Shown: positions 6,780-12,652, counted from the first letter of the stretch. The stretch: 12,652 bases of DNA from Thermoplasmata archaeon (GCA_021797265.1 JAJZZZ010000034.1:1-12652); one strand, 5' to 3'. Notes: generated by a model not told the origin, from the letters alone. Translations and numbers: made by a program.

Positions 6780-7696
6780 ATTCAGGCAGCCTTGCTGTGA
6801 TAAAGATTGGTGGCTCGTTTCTCACCTCCCATGAGGCGATGTCCCACATCGCGAATCTTGCCCGGGATAAGAGGGGAGCAGTGTTTGTCCTTAGCGCATT
6901 CAAAGGCATAACGGACAGGCTTGTTTCCGGCTATGGGATGGGCTCTTCGGAAAGGGAATCTGTTCTGATGGAAGTTCTCTCGTACCATGCAAATCTGCTC
7001 CAGGATGCTCTTCCCAGCACCCGCCGGCAGCCGTGGGTACCTGAGATCATGTACGAACTCGGCCCTGAGTATTACGGTTTCTCCAGGTTTACAGAATTTG
7101 CCAGGAATGCAGATTACGACTCATTTCTGTCAATGGGTGAGAAAATGGCCGCCGCAGTTGTATCGATATTCCTGGAAAATGTGGGAATCAGGTGCCGCAA
7201 CGTGACATCAGATCGGCTGGGTATCTCGGTTCAGGAGGATTCAGGGAACACTTTTATTGATGTCAGGAGGAGCCACACCAAGGCTTTCCCTGTTGTCCTG
7301 AAACTTCTGGAGTCCGGGTACGTGCCTATAACAACAGGATTCTTCGGGATAGATAATGAAGGCAGGATAAGAATCCTTGGGAGGAATTCAAGTGATTACA
7401 GCGCCATCGCACTGGGTGCTGCCCTGAAGACAGAAGAGGTCCTGCTCCTCAAGGATGTGCCGGGCATATACAGCCAGGATCCGAAGCTTCTTAAGACCGG
7501 GGCACAGCACTTCTCGCGCATATCTTATGATAAGGCACTTGAACTCTGCAGTTCCGGCTCAAGGGTAATTCATCCAATGGCCGTAATAACTGCCAGGCAG
7601 CACGGAATTCCAATCAGAATAATGAAGTACGGGGACAGCAGTGGTGGCACCCTCGTCACTTCTGCTGATCCGGACAGCACAGCTCTCCCGTCATGA
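6776..7696 (+). CDS. aspartate kinase, catalytic domain only
   Basis: A 306-residue amino-acid kinase that phosphorylates aspartate with ATP, the first step of the pathway completed by the preceding gene. The ATP-binding N-terminus is VIKIGGSFL (8-16), a variant of the usual KFGGTS. SMGEKMAA (119-126), TGFFG (187-191), LGRNSSDYSA (201-210; usually GRGGSDYTA), LLKDVPGIYSQDPK (224-237) and GSRVIHPMA (261-269) are the remaining aspartokinase signatures. The chain ends right after the kinase fold (about residue 295). The paired ACT domains that give feedback control in the usual enzymes of about 400-470 residues are absent. The enzyme is therefore either unregulated by end product or works with a separate ACT subunit. 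ATG at 6776 overlaps the asd stop by four bases. It is clearly an aspartokinase rather than a glutamate 5-kinase by the HP and DVPGIY motifs. Confidence 0.9.
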   Translation: MNSGSLAVIKIGGSFLTSHEAMSHIANLARDKRGAVFVLSAFKGITDRLVSGYGMGSSERESVLMEVLSYHANLLQDALPSTRRQPWVPEIMYELGPEYYGFSRFTEFARNADYDSFLSMGEKMAAAVVSIFLENVGIRCRNVTSDRLGISVQEDSGNTFIDVRRSHTKAFPVVLKLLESGYVPITTGFFGIDNEGRIRILGRNSSDYSAIALGAALKTEEVLLLKDVPGIYSQDPKLLKTGAQHFSRISYDKALELCSSGSRVIHPMAVITARQHGIPIRIMKYGDSSGGTLVTSADPDSTALPS

Positions 7697-7744
7697 GGAG
7701 GAGGCAGAAGTCGCATTTATGTCCATGCTAAATTTCTCTGGCAT

Positions 7745-7767
7745 CCTCTACCCTGAAGGGTAAGAGG
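7745..7767 (-). repeat. right-end hairpin of the TnpB remnant
   Basis: CCTCT-ACCCT is followed by a two-base turn and AGGGT-A-AGAGG, giving a 10-base-pair stem with one bulged A. It lies directly after the TnpB-tail remnant in the minus orientation. In IS200/IS605 elements the right end carries such a hairpin, recognised by TnpA and forming the 3' part of the omega RNA. The guide, if it were still functional, would start beyond the low-coordinate side of the stem. Confidence 0.55.
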
Positions 7768-7790
7768 TTCCTGCTTCATGGAGTGGCAGC

Positions 7791-7889
7791 TCATAGACCT
7801 CCCTTTGAGCGTTCCGCCACCGCAGCACTATCCACAGGTGTAAATTCCGGAATGCTTTCTCCTACTTTTATCATCCCAATCTGCTTCCC
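7791..7889 (-). pseudogene. degraded C-terminus of an IS200/IS605-type TnpB
   Basis: On the minus strand, 32 open codons read G-K-Q-I-G-M-I-K then VGESIPEFTPVDSAAVAE and a stop. The x-GxSxPEFTPVDxxxVAE stretch is the tail commonly found after the last conserved motif of TnpB in archaeal elements. Just upstream in another minus frame (7882-7911), YNVAGSLREA resembles the NAxxNILREG helix, and a frame change separates the two. Just downstream, in a third register (from 7779), SMKQEPLTLQGRG matches the usual extreme C-terminal tail. The piece is broken by a frameshift and a stop, and everything upstream of the last helix is missing. It is an old remnant, not a functional nuclease. It fills the space between the aspartate kinase and the adenine methylase. 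Confidence 0.65.
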
Positions 7890-7907
7890 TCAAACTCCCA
7901 GCGACGT

Positions 7908-7914
7908 TATAATA
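7908..7914 (+). promoter_or_regulatory. TATA box for the adenine methylase gene
   Basis: TATAATA is centred about 31 bases before ATG at 7942. The start site would fall a few bases before the ATG, so the message is nearly leaderless, in keeping with the lack of a Shine-Dalgarno sequence. The box lies at the upstream edge of the region with TnpB-like minus-strand sequence. Confidence 0.45.
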
Positions 7915-7941
7915 CAAGAATGAAATCAAGTTTTCGAGATT

Positions 7942-8760
7942 ATGGCCATGCCGATACTGAAATGGGCTGGGGGAAAACGGCAGATCATCGGGGAACTCAC
8001 TGACAGGTTACCTCCATATTTCTATACATATCGTGAGCCATTCCTGGGAGGCGGCGCACTGTTTTTCAAACTGTGTGAACTCAGGGGGGCGGTTAGGTCA
8101 GTTATTTCAGACATCAATCCTGACCTGATTGCATTGTACCAGATCATAAGGGATCAGAAGGATGAGCTGATCAGCTATCTCCATGTAATGGGATTTGGAA
8201 ATAACAGGAATGACTATTACAAAGCAAGGGAGATATACAATTCGGCAGCTGAGAATCCATTGATGAAATCTGCATTGCTTATATATCTTAACCGCCACGG
8301 ATTCAACGGCCTTTACAGGCTCAATTCATCAGGGCGTTACAACGTGCCTTTCGGCAGGTACACTAACCCTTCCATACCTTCTGATATGGAAATATCTCGG
8401 GCATCGGAATGCCTCGCTCGATCGTCAATCAGTCATGGGGATTTCAGGGCCGCTCTATCATATGCTGAGGCAGGGGATTTCGCATATCTTGATCCTCCAT
8501 ATATGCCAGTGTCTGCAACGGCCAGATTCACAAGCTACAGCAGTATGGGCTTCACATGGAAAGATCAGAAGGACCTTGCAAAGGTTGCCGAAGATCTGGA
8601 CAGGAAAGGCGTTAAGTTTCTGCTGAGCAATGCGGCCACAGATGAAATTGAAGGGCTTTACTCATCATACAGGATAGAGAAAATCATGGCCAGAAGGAAC
8701 ATAAATTCAAAGCCAGAGGGACGTGGAAAAATCCCAGAATTGATTATCAGAAATTATTGA
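7942..8760 (+). CDS. D12-class DNA adenine N6-methyltransferase (Dam-like, orphan)
   Basis: A 272-residue S-adenosylmethionine-dependent enzyme that methylates adenine in DNA. Motif X is LKWAGGKRQ (6-14), motif I is REPFLGGGALFF (31-42), SDINPDLI (57-64) is the acidic SAM-ribose loop, and the catalytic motif IV is YLDPPY (182-187). FNGLYRLNSSGRYNVPFGRY (121-140) and the C-terminal RRNINS plus ELIIRNY are typical of the Dam/M.DpnII group, whose target is usually GATC; specificity is not proven here. The length is normal and all key residues are intact. No restriction endonuclease or specificity subunit lies beside it, so it looks like an orphan methylase. ATG at 7942 follows a TATA box; ATG at 7948 is the alternative start. 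A TnpB remnant directly upstream hints at arrival or rearrangement through mobile DNA. Confidence 0.93.
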   Translation: MAMPILKWAGGKRQIIGELTDRLPPYFYTYREPFLGGGALFFKLCELRGAVRSVISDINPDLIALYQIIRDQKDELISYLHVMGFGNNRNDYYKAREIYNSAAENPLMKSALLIYLNRHGFNGLYRLNSSGRYNVPFGRYTNPSIPSDMEISRASECLARSSISHGDFRAALSYAEAGDFAYLDPPYMPVSATARFTSYSSMGFTWKDQKDLAKVAEDLDRKGVKFLLSNAATDEIEGLYSSYRIEKIMARRNINSKPEGRGKIPELIIRNY

Positions 8761-8816
8761 CAAGCCAAGGTTCGTCGTTCCGTCTGGAAATTCTGGAACG
8801 GATTGCCCGGTGAACA

Positions 8817-8832
8817 ATTACGTTGCCGTAAT
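8817..8832 (-). terminator. perfect hairpin between convergent genes
   Basis: ATTACG-TTGC-CGTAAT is a perfect 6-base-pair stem with a four-base loop, in the 71-base gap between the convergent methylase and acyl-CoA synthetase genes. It overlaps the first base after the synthetase stop. There is no T-run, so termination is only a guess; mRNA 3'-end protection would fit equally well. Confidence 0.3.
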
Positions 8833-10457
8833 CATGGGATTCTGTATTCCCGTCCTCCCAGAGTTCCCTCTTCAGCATCTTTCTTGGCGGCATACCTTTC
8901 CATTTCAAGATTCCGGAGCTGTTTTCTGATAATTTTCCCGCTTATGGTCTTTGGCAGTTCAGACACAAATTCGATCTTCTTTGGTCTCATGTAAGGTGCA
9001 GTTACAGATTTCACATGAAGGCTCAGCTCCCTTGCAAGATCGGAACTGGGCTTGAATCCAGGCCTCAGTATCACAAAAGCCTTGACGAGGTTCCCTCTTA
9101 TTTCATCGGGTGTTGGGACAACAGCGGATTCAGCAACAGCCGGGTGGCTCATTAGCGCAGATTCCACCTCGAATGGTCCGATGCGGTAATCGGATGCCTT
9201 GATAACATCATCTGCCCTTGATACAAACCATATGTATCCGTCACTGTCAATCTTGCCAAGGTCTCCGGTGTAATAGAATCCATGCTTGAATCTGTCGGCA
9301 TTCAGTGCAGAGTCGTTGCCATACCTGTCAAAGAGTCCCGGAACCCTGTTATCAATTCTAACGGCGATATTTCCCTCCTCACCGGGTCCAAGCTCATTCC
9401 CGTCTTCGTCCACAATTCTAAGGTCATACTGCAGGAGAGGCTTGCCGGCAGATCCCGGTTTTATCCTGTTCGGGTCAATGTTTCCGATCATTGCTGTACT
9501 CTCGGACTGCCCGTAGCCATCCCTGATTGTTACTCCTGTGATTTTTTCCCATCTTGATATAATCTCAGGATTCAGTGGCTCACCGGCTGAAGAACATTTC
9601 TTAAGAGCAAGGGGCCTGAAGCTATCGAGCTTCTGCACCAGAAACATTCTCCACACCGTCGGTGCTGTGCATAGGCTGGTAATCGGGTAGTTTTCAAGCA
9701 CGGACAGGGATCTCTCCGCGCTGAACCTCCCCTGCTCATATGCGAAAGAGGTTGAACCGGCCACAAGAGGTGCATAAAGATTGGACCATGCCCATTTTGC
9801 CCATCCGGGGCTGCTAATGTTCCAGTGTATATCCTTTGGCCCTATTCCAAGCCACAAGGCTGTTGAAAGGTGCCCAAGAGGATAGTACCCGTTATGAACG
9901 ATGGCTTTCGGCTTGCCTTCGGTGCCAGAAGTGAAGAAGATGGCATGAGGAGTTTCAGGATCGCGATGAATCGGTGAATATTCTGAAGGTTTCACATCGA
10001 CCCTGTTCTGGAACTCCTCGCTTGTCACGTCAAAGATCTTGAGGAAATATCCTCTTGTTGCATTCTCAATTGATTTTCTTGAATCAGAATCAGTAAAAAC
10101 GGCCTTGGCGTTGATCTGTTCAACTCTGTATTTGATATCTCCAGATGTAAGAAGAAGAGGCGCAGGCGAGTATACCACGCCCACCAGTGCGGAAGCTATG
10201 GCAACGTACCAGAGGTCAGGAATCATTTTCGTCATTATGAGTATGGCATCACCCTTGTGGATTCCCTCATCCCACAGCAGGTTGGCGTACTGCATGGACT
10301 TCCGGACCAGTTCCCCATAGGTGACATTCTGAATGTTCTCATCCTGATCCATCAGCATCAATGCAGTTTTATCCTCATCGTGTTTCATGAGAATATCCGT
10401 AACCCAGTTGAAATCTTTGTGAAGCTGCAATTCCTTCATTTCTTCAAGGTCAATCAT
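8832..10457 (-). CDS. acyl-CoA synthetase, MACS/acetyl-CoA synthetase-like
   Basis: A 541-residue AMP-forming ligase that activates a carboxylic acid with ATP and couples it to coenzyme A in the cytosol. The P-loop is FFTSGTEGKPKAIVH (174-188), followed by SPGWAKWAWSNLYAPLVAGS (216-235), the Trp-rich stretch typical of the medium-chain (MACS) branch. DGYGQSES (313-320) is the adenine/acyl motif and YTGDLG (396-401) holds the ribose-binding Asp. SRADDVIKASDYRIGPFEVE (413-432) is the hinge, and PKTISGK (502-508) ends in the catalytic lysine of the mobile C-terminal domain. The frame is open to 10520, but ATG at 10457 is chosen because the added residues do not look like the family, which starts just before KDFNW. 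The acid is probably a short, branched or medium-chain fatty or aromatic acid; it cannot be fixed from sequence. It is divergent from prephenate dehydratase. Confidence 0.9.
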   Translation of the reverse strand: MIDLEEMKELQLHKDFNWVTDILMKHDEDKTALMLMDQDENIQNVTYGELVRKSMQYANLLWDEGIHKGDAILIMTKMIPDLWYVAIASALVGVVYSPAPLLLTSGDIKYRVEQINAKAVFTDSDSRKSIENATRGYFLKIFDVTSEEFQNRVDVKPSEYSPIHRDPETPHAIFFTSGTEGKPKAIVHNGYYPLGHLSTALWLGIGPKDIHWNISSPGWAKWAWSNLYAPLVAGSTSFAYEQGRFSAERSLSVLENYPITSLCTAPTVWRMFLVQKLDSFRPLALKKCSSAGEPLNPEIISRWEKITGVTIRDGYGQSESTAMIGNIDPNRIKPGSAGKPLLQYDLRIVDEDGNELGPGEEGNIAVRIDNRVPGLFDRYGNDSALNADRFKHGFYYTGDLGKIDSDGYIWFVSRADDVIKASDYRIGPFEVESALMSHPAVAESAVVPTPDEIRGNLVKAFVILRPGFKPSSDLARELSLHVKSVTAPYMRPKKIEFVSELPKTISGKIIRKQLRNLEMERYAAKKDAEEGTLGGREYRIP

Positions 10458-10522
10458 AAAATATACAACACAGTTTTGTGCATTAATTTTACTGATTTGC
10501 CATACTGCTATTGCCCACATGA

Positions 10523-10537
10523 GTTAAATTTCTTAAC
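10523..10537 (+). promoter_or_regulatory. inverted repeat over the likely TATA region of the prephenate dehydratase gene
   Basis: GTTAA-ATTTC-TTAAC is a perfect 5-5-5 inverted repeat 47-61 bases before the start codon at 10584. Its TTAAATTT part would place the transcription start near 10553 and leave a leader of about 30 bases with GGAG at 10571-10574. It could be an operator over the core promoter; AT-rich repeats of this size also occur by chance. Confidence 0.25.
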
Positions 10538-10583
10538 AGGATAGCATAAAGTGCTGCAAGCTCATTAGCCGGAGACTGGAAAT

Positions 10584-11435
10584 ATGAGGGAGAAATTTTC
10601 AACTGATACCAAGGTTGCGTATCTCGGGCCCAGAGGAACCTGGAGCGAGACTGCAGCCGATTATCTGGCACCTGGCGCTGCAAAGGTGCCTGGCTCTAGT
10701 TTCGCAGAAGTTCTTGAGATGGCTGAGGCGGGTATTACTGACTCCTGTGTTCTTCCGGTGGAAAATTCGGTTGAAGGCCCTGTTTCTTCTGTCATCGATC
10801 TCATGGTTGGGTCAAAGATACGGATAACTGGGGAAGCCATTGTTTCCATCAGGCACATGCTTCTTTCCAATTCAGAAAAAATAGAAAAAATATATTCGCA
10901 TCCGCAGGCCATAGCCCAGTGTCGCAATACCATAATGAGGCTCTATCCTGCAGCACGAATCTATGAAACCACCTCCACAGCTGAAATGGCACAAAAAGTT
11001 AAGGATGAAACCGGCTCCGCAATCATAGGATCTTCCAGAATTTCTGAGCTTTATGGCCTGGCAGTGAGGTTATCTGACGTCTGCGATTATTCAAGGAATC
11101 TTACACGGTTCTTGTTGCTGTCACGGGGTGAAACTGTTGCCACAGGAAGGGACAAGACGTCGATCACATTCATACTGAAGGAGAATGTTGCGGGTTCTTT
11201 GGTGAATGCGCTGCTTCCATTCTCAACAAGAAACATTAACCTCAGCATGGTTATGTCCCGGCCTGACAAATACAACCCTGGCACTTACAGATTCCTTTTC
11301 GATGTCCATGGGCACTCCAGTGATGAGCCAATAAAGGATGCTATCGCTGAGCTGGCATCTCAGTGCAGCAGCATCAAGATTATTGGTTCCTACCCCAGAT
11401 CTTCATGGGATGAGGCCACGGAACCGCAGAAATGA
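10584..11435 (+). CDS. pheA: prephenate dehydratase with ACT domain
   Basis: A 283-residue monofunctional enzyme that converts prephenate to phenylpyruvate, the step that commits to phenylalanine, in the cytosol. The catalytic domain shows YLGPRGTWSE (13-22), VLPVENSVEGPVSS (56-69), SHPQAIAQC (105-113) and NLTRFLLLS (172-180), where the Thr of TRF is the catalytic residue in the E. coli P-protein. An ACT domain follows from about 191 to 270. Its two Phe-binding motifs are altered: GALV reads GSLV (204-207) and ESRP reads MSRP (224-227). There is no chorismate mutase domain, as in most archaea. GGAG at 10571-10574, nine bases before ATG, supports the start. No other aromatic-pathway gene is adjacent. 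Feedback by phenylalanine may be weaker or different, but this is inferred from the motif change alone. Confidence 0.93.
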   Translation: MREKFSTDTKVAYLGPRGTWSETAADYLAPGAAKVPGSSFAEVLEMAEAGITDSCVLPVENSVEGPVSSVIDLMVGSKIRITGEAIVSIRHMLLSNSEKIEKIYSHPQAIAQCRNTIMRLYPAARIYETTSTAEMAQKVKDETGSAIIGSSRISELYGLAVRLSDVCDYSRNLTRFLLLSRGETVATGRDKTSITFILKENVAGSLVNALLPFSTRNINLSMVMSRPDKYNPGTYRFLFDVHGHSSDEPIKDAIAELASQCSSIKIIGSYPRSSWDEATEPQK

Positions 11436-11462
11436 AAACCGGCATATCCGGAGTGCTCAGAT

Positions 11463-11735
11463 TCAGCATTTTTTTTGAGAATCTCTGGCCACCTCTATTT
11501 GAGAAATATACATTTCAACTCTTATCACAATCTCACTGTATGAGGATTCATCCACTTTAATTCTCTCTTCTCCAATATCCGCGAAAAGCGAGCCGTGATC
11601 CTCATGAAAGTGAAGGACATTTTTTCCTTTATAATAAAAATGACCTGGTTGTTTTTCAACAATTCCCTGAATTTTCCTGACTCTCGTCAGCAGTTGATAA
11701 ACATGTTTCAGGTCATCTGAAGTTGCGTGCTTCAT
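11463..11735 (-). CDS. hypothetical protein, 90 aa, with LHFHED motif
   Basis: A small acidic, soluble protein. The N-terminal 28 residues form a helix (DDLKHVYQLLTRVRKIQGIVE). The central part, GHFYYKGKNVLHFHEDHGSL (31-50) followed by FADIG, resembles the LHFHE...FADI pattern of small uncharacterised archaeal and bacterial proteins related to the luciferase-like HxH family. I recall this only loosely. The C-terminal third is a charged helix ending in KKC. The two His of HFH with nearby Glu, Asp and His could bind a metal. The reading frame is well formed, with an AT-rich stretch about 30 bases upstream of ATG at 11735. It converges on pheA with a 27-base gap. No function can be given. Confidence 0.55.
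   Translation of the reverse strand: MKHATSDDLKHVYQLLTRVRKIQGIVEKQPGHFYYKGKNVLHFHEDHGSLFADIGEERIKVDESSYSEIVIRVEMYISQIEVARDSQKKC
11469..11476 (+). terminator. T-run terminator after prephenate dehydratase
   Basis: A run of eight T residues begins 34 bases after the pheA stop. Archaeal transcription commonly ends at such runs. A small CCGG-CATAT-CCGG stem lies between the stop and the run. The run is inside the last codons (Lys-Lys) of the convergent gene on the other strand. Confidence 0.4.
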
Positions 11736-11784
11736 TATCCAACGACAGGAAAGTTCAATGAAAAAATATTTCCACGTTGGGGCG

Positions 11785-12120
11785 TCAGGAACTTAAGATG
11801 GCACGATTAACGCAATATTTTAAAGCAGTTAATGACTTGAACTCAAACGAGTACGCTTTAAATTGTACATATGTGCTCCAAGGTATGTGTTTGTATCCAT
11901 CCTTTAACTGACATCCTCTCCATGCTATAACACTGGAGGTTCCTGCTTCATCGATGGAGGCTTTATCATGATATTCGAAGGTCATATTCCATCTCACACC
12001 CTTTTTATCGACCTTATCAGGCTTAAATTCCCCACTGCCCGTTGGTGTGATCCATGTATATTTCTGTTTCCGATGAACTTTCCATCCGCAATTCATCCCC
12101 TCTCCAAAGATAGGGGGCAT
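11785..12120 (-). CDS. hypothetical protein, 111 aa, doubtful or truncated
   Basis: An open frame that I do not recognise. The middle (about residues 13-70) has alternating polar and aromatic residues typical of beta strands, with GSGEFKPDKVDKKGVRWNMT and SSVIAWRGCQLKDG. The last 25 residues look less natural. ATG at 12120 is the first start, and a TATTTATT box centred near 12158 (38 bases upstream) fits a promoter. However, the frame stays open for another 22 codons upstream with no ATG, GTG or TTG. Those codons are rather hydrophobic (YLFASVPFTIFSA), so the gene may have lost its true N-terminus or may be read from an unusual start. The AT-rich composition differs from the core genes and fits the accessory character of this end of the window. 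It may be a remnant. Confidence 0.4.
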   Translation of the reverse strand: MPPIFGEGMNCGWKVHRKQKYTWITPTGSGEFKPDKVDKKGVRWNMTFEYHDKASIDEAGTSSVIAWRGCQLKDGYKHIPWSTYVQFKAYSFEFKSLTALKYCVNRAILSS

Positions 12121-12236
12121 TGTTGCTGAAAAAATTGTAAATGGGACTGAAGCAAATAAATAGTGATCATTTATCTCACAAGCCCCTTAAAGTTTGAAAA
12201 AATATCCTTCCAATTGGGGTTTGTTACACTTACGAT

Positions 12237-12278
12237 CATTCAAGCAGAAAGCCCACTTCTTAAGTTGCGGGATGAATG
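12237..12278. repeat. imperfect hairpin upstream of tnpB (candidate element left end)
   Basis: CATTCA at 12237-12242 pairs with TGAATG at 12273-12278. Inside, CCCACTT pairs with AAGT and GGG across a three-base loop and a TGC bulge. Imperfect hairpins of this kind, close to a GGATGAAT sequence, mark the ends of IS200/IS605 elements. It lies 38 bases before the tnpB start, where the left end of a lone-tnpB element would be. The exact element boundary cannot be seen. Confidence 0.4.
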
Positions 12279-12375
12279 CGAAATGTTTTTTGGAAAGGAT
12301 TGATGTGTTTAAGCAATGATTAAAGCCCTCAAAGTGAGACTGTATCCCAACGAAGAACAGAAGATTCTTCTTGAG

Positions 12376-12400
12376 AAGCACTTTGGGGCATGCCGCTTTG
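12376..12400 (+). repeat. 25-base direct repeat, copy 1 (inside tnpB)
   Basis: The 25 bases starting AAGCACTTTGGGG and ending GCCGCTTTG encode KHFGACRF at codons 21-28 of tnpB, its natural place in the family. An identical copy closes the window at 12628-12652. The offset is 252 bases, exactly 84 codons, so the copy is in frame. Confidence 0.9.
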
Positions 12401-12627
12401 TATAGAACCACTTCCTTGAGTTGAGAACTAAGTACTTCGCTGAACACAAAAATGAAAGGAAGGGTCTTTCAGTATTTGACACCATGAGGATGTTAACTGC
12501 ACTGAAGAAGGAATTGACATGGCTGAATGAGATTAACTCACAGAGTCTCCAGCATTCCCTTGTTAAACTGGACATGGCATTCAGATCGTTTTTCAGGCAC
12601 AATACAGATTATCCAACGTTCCGATCA

Positions 12628-12652
12628 AAGCACTTTGGGGCATGCCGCTTTG
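12628..12652 (+). repeat. 25-base direct repeat, copy 2 (window end)
   Basis: An exact copy of 12376-12400 that follows TTCCGATCAA of the TnpB YPTFRS segment. TnpB does not normally have this peptide here. It is either the start of a real in-frame tandem duplication or an assembly misjoin at the contig end. Confidence 0.9.

Larger units (their letters stand above)
12316..12652 (+). pseudogene. tnpB: IS200/IS605-type tnpB, 5' part, interrupted by amber stop (runs off window)
   Basis: From ATG at 12316 the frame reads MIKALKVRLYPNEEQKILLE, then KHFGACRFV, a TAG stop at codon 30 (12403-12405), and NHFLELRTKYF onward. This is the N-terminal helix-turn-helix of TnpB, the RNA-guided nuclease of IS605-family elements, where an aromatic residue normally sits at the stop (FVW/YNHFL). 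The frame stays coding after the stop: SQSLQHSLVKLDMAFRSFF and then YPTFRSK (99-105) are typical of TnpB. After Lys105 the expected sequence is replaced by a second copy of KHFGACRF (105-112), and the window ends. No tnpA is present upstream. The stop and the repeat both argue that the gene is dead or misassembled here. The catalytic RuvC region lies outside the window. Confidence 0.8.

Noticed and set aside
9282..9775. Open frames on both strands inside the acyl-CoA synthetase gene
   Set aside because: The synthetase motifs fix the true frame; these are shadows.
10458..10520. N-terminal extension of the acyl-CoA synthetase to 10520
   Set aside because: The start would be far upstream of the family start, and the extra residues look like translated promoter sequence.
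12403..12405. TAG in tnpB as a pyrrolysine or readthrough codon
   Set aside because: The position is normally aromatic and not catalytic, there is no sign of recoding machinery in the window, and mutation is simpler.
12187..12602. Minus-strand open frames of 86 and 97 codons opposite tnpB
   Set aside because: They lie antisense to the recognisable TnpB frame and its left-end hairpin and have no protein-like composition.
1..12652. CRISPR array, rRNA, tRNA or integrase attachment site
   Set aside because: I found no regularly spaced repeats, no T-arm-like GTTCRANNC with a matching acceptor stem, and no integrase gene.

Overview
The window looks like chromosomal DNA from an acidophilic archaeon of the Thermoplasmatales type. 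Several AT-rich TATA-like boxes lie 24-40 bases upstream of start codons, some of which would be leaderless, while other genes have a short Shine-Dalgarno sequence. Gene content fits too: a secreted penicillin-acylase-family protein loaded with N-glycosylation sequons, a short aspartate kinase, a MACS-type acyl-CoA synthetase and lone TnpB elements. The lineage is inferred from gene style, not from a marker gene.

Layout. Positions 1-69 (minus) hold the first 23 codons of a dihydrodipicolinate synthase/KDG aldolase family protein. Two unrecognised proteins follow, transcribed divergently (132-743 minus, 900-1859 plus). The second ends in a 4-base convergent overlap with a small membrane protein (1856-2236 minus). 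That protein is translationally coupled behind a secreted Ntn-hydrolase of the penicillin acylase family (2229-4700 minus). A GNAT acetyltransferase follows (4840-5391 minus).

The middle of the window is a two-gene aspartate-pathway operon. Aspartate-semialdehyde dehydrogenase (5733-6779) overlaps an aspartate kinase without ACT domains (6776-7696) by ATGA. Together they convert aspartate to aspartate semialdehyde, the precursor of threonine, methionine and, in some lineages, lysine. Next come a degraded TnpB C-terminus with its right-end hairpin (minus, about 7745-7889) and an orphan Dam-like adenine methyltransferase (7942-8760 plus) whose probable promoter abuts that scar. A MACS-type acyl-CoA synthetase (8832-10457 minus) converges on the methylase and diverges from prephenate dehydratase (10584-11435 plus).

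The right side is poorer: a 90-residue and a 111-residue hypothetical protein, both minus. Last is the 5' part of an IS200/IS605-type tnpB (12316-12652 plus), which has an in-frame amber stop at codon 30. The window ends in an exact 25-base copy of sequence found 252 bases earlier in the same gene, which is either an in-frame duplication or an assembly artefact.

Most of the window is ordinary metabolism. The points most worth a second look are the TnpB scar that abuts the methylase promoter, the sequon-rich acylase with its coupled membrane partner, the kinase without ACT domains, the altered Phe-binding motif of prephenate dehydratase, and the interrupted terminal tnpB. I saw no CRISPR array, rRNA or tRNA, and no convincing new defence or mobile system.
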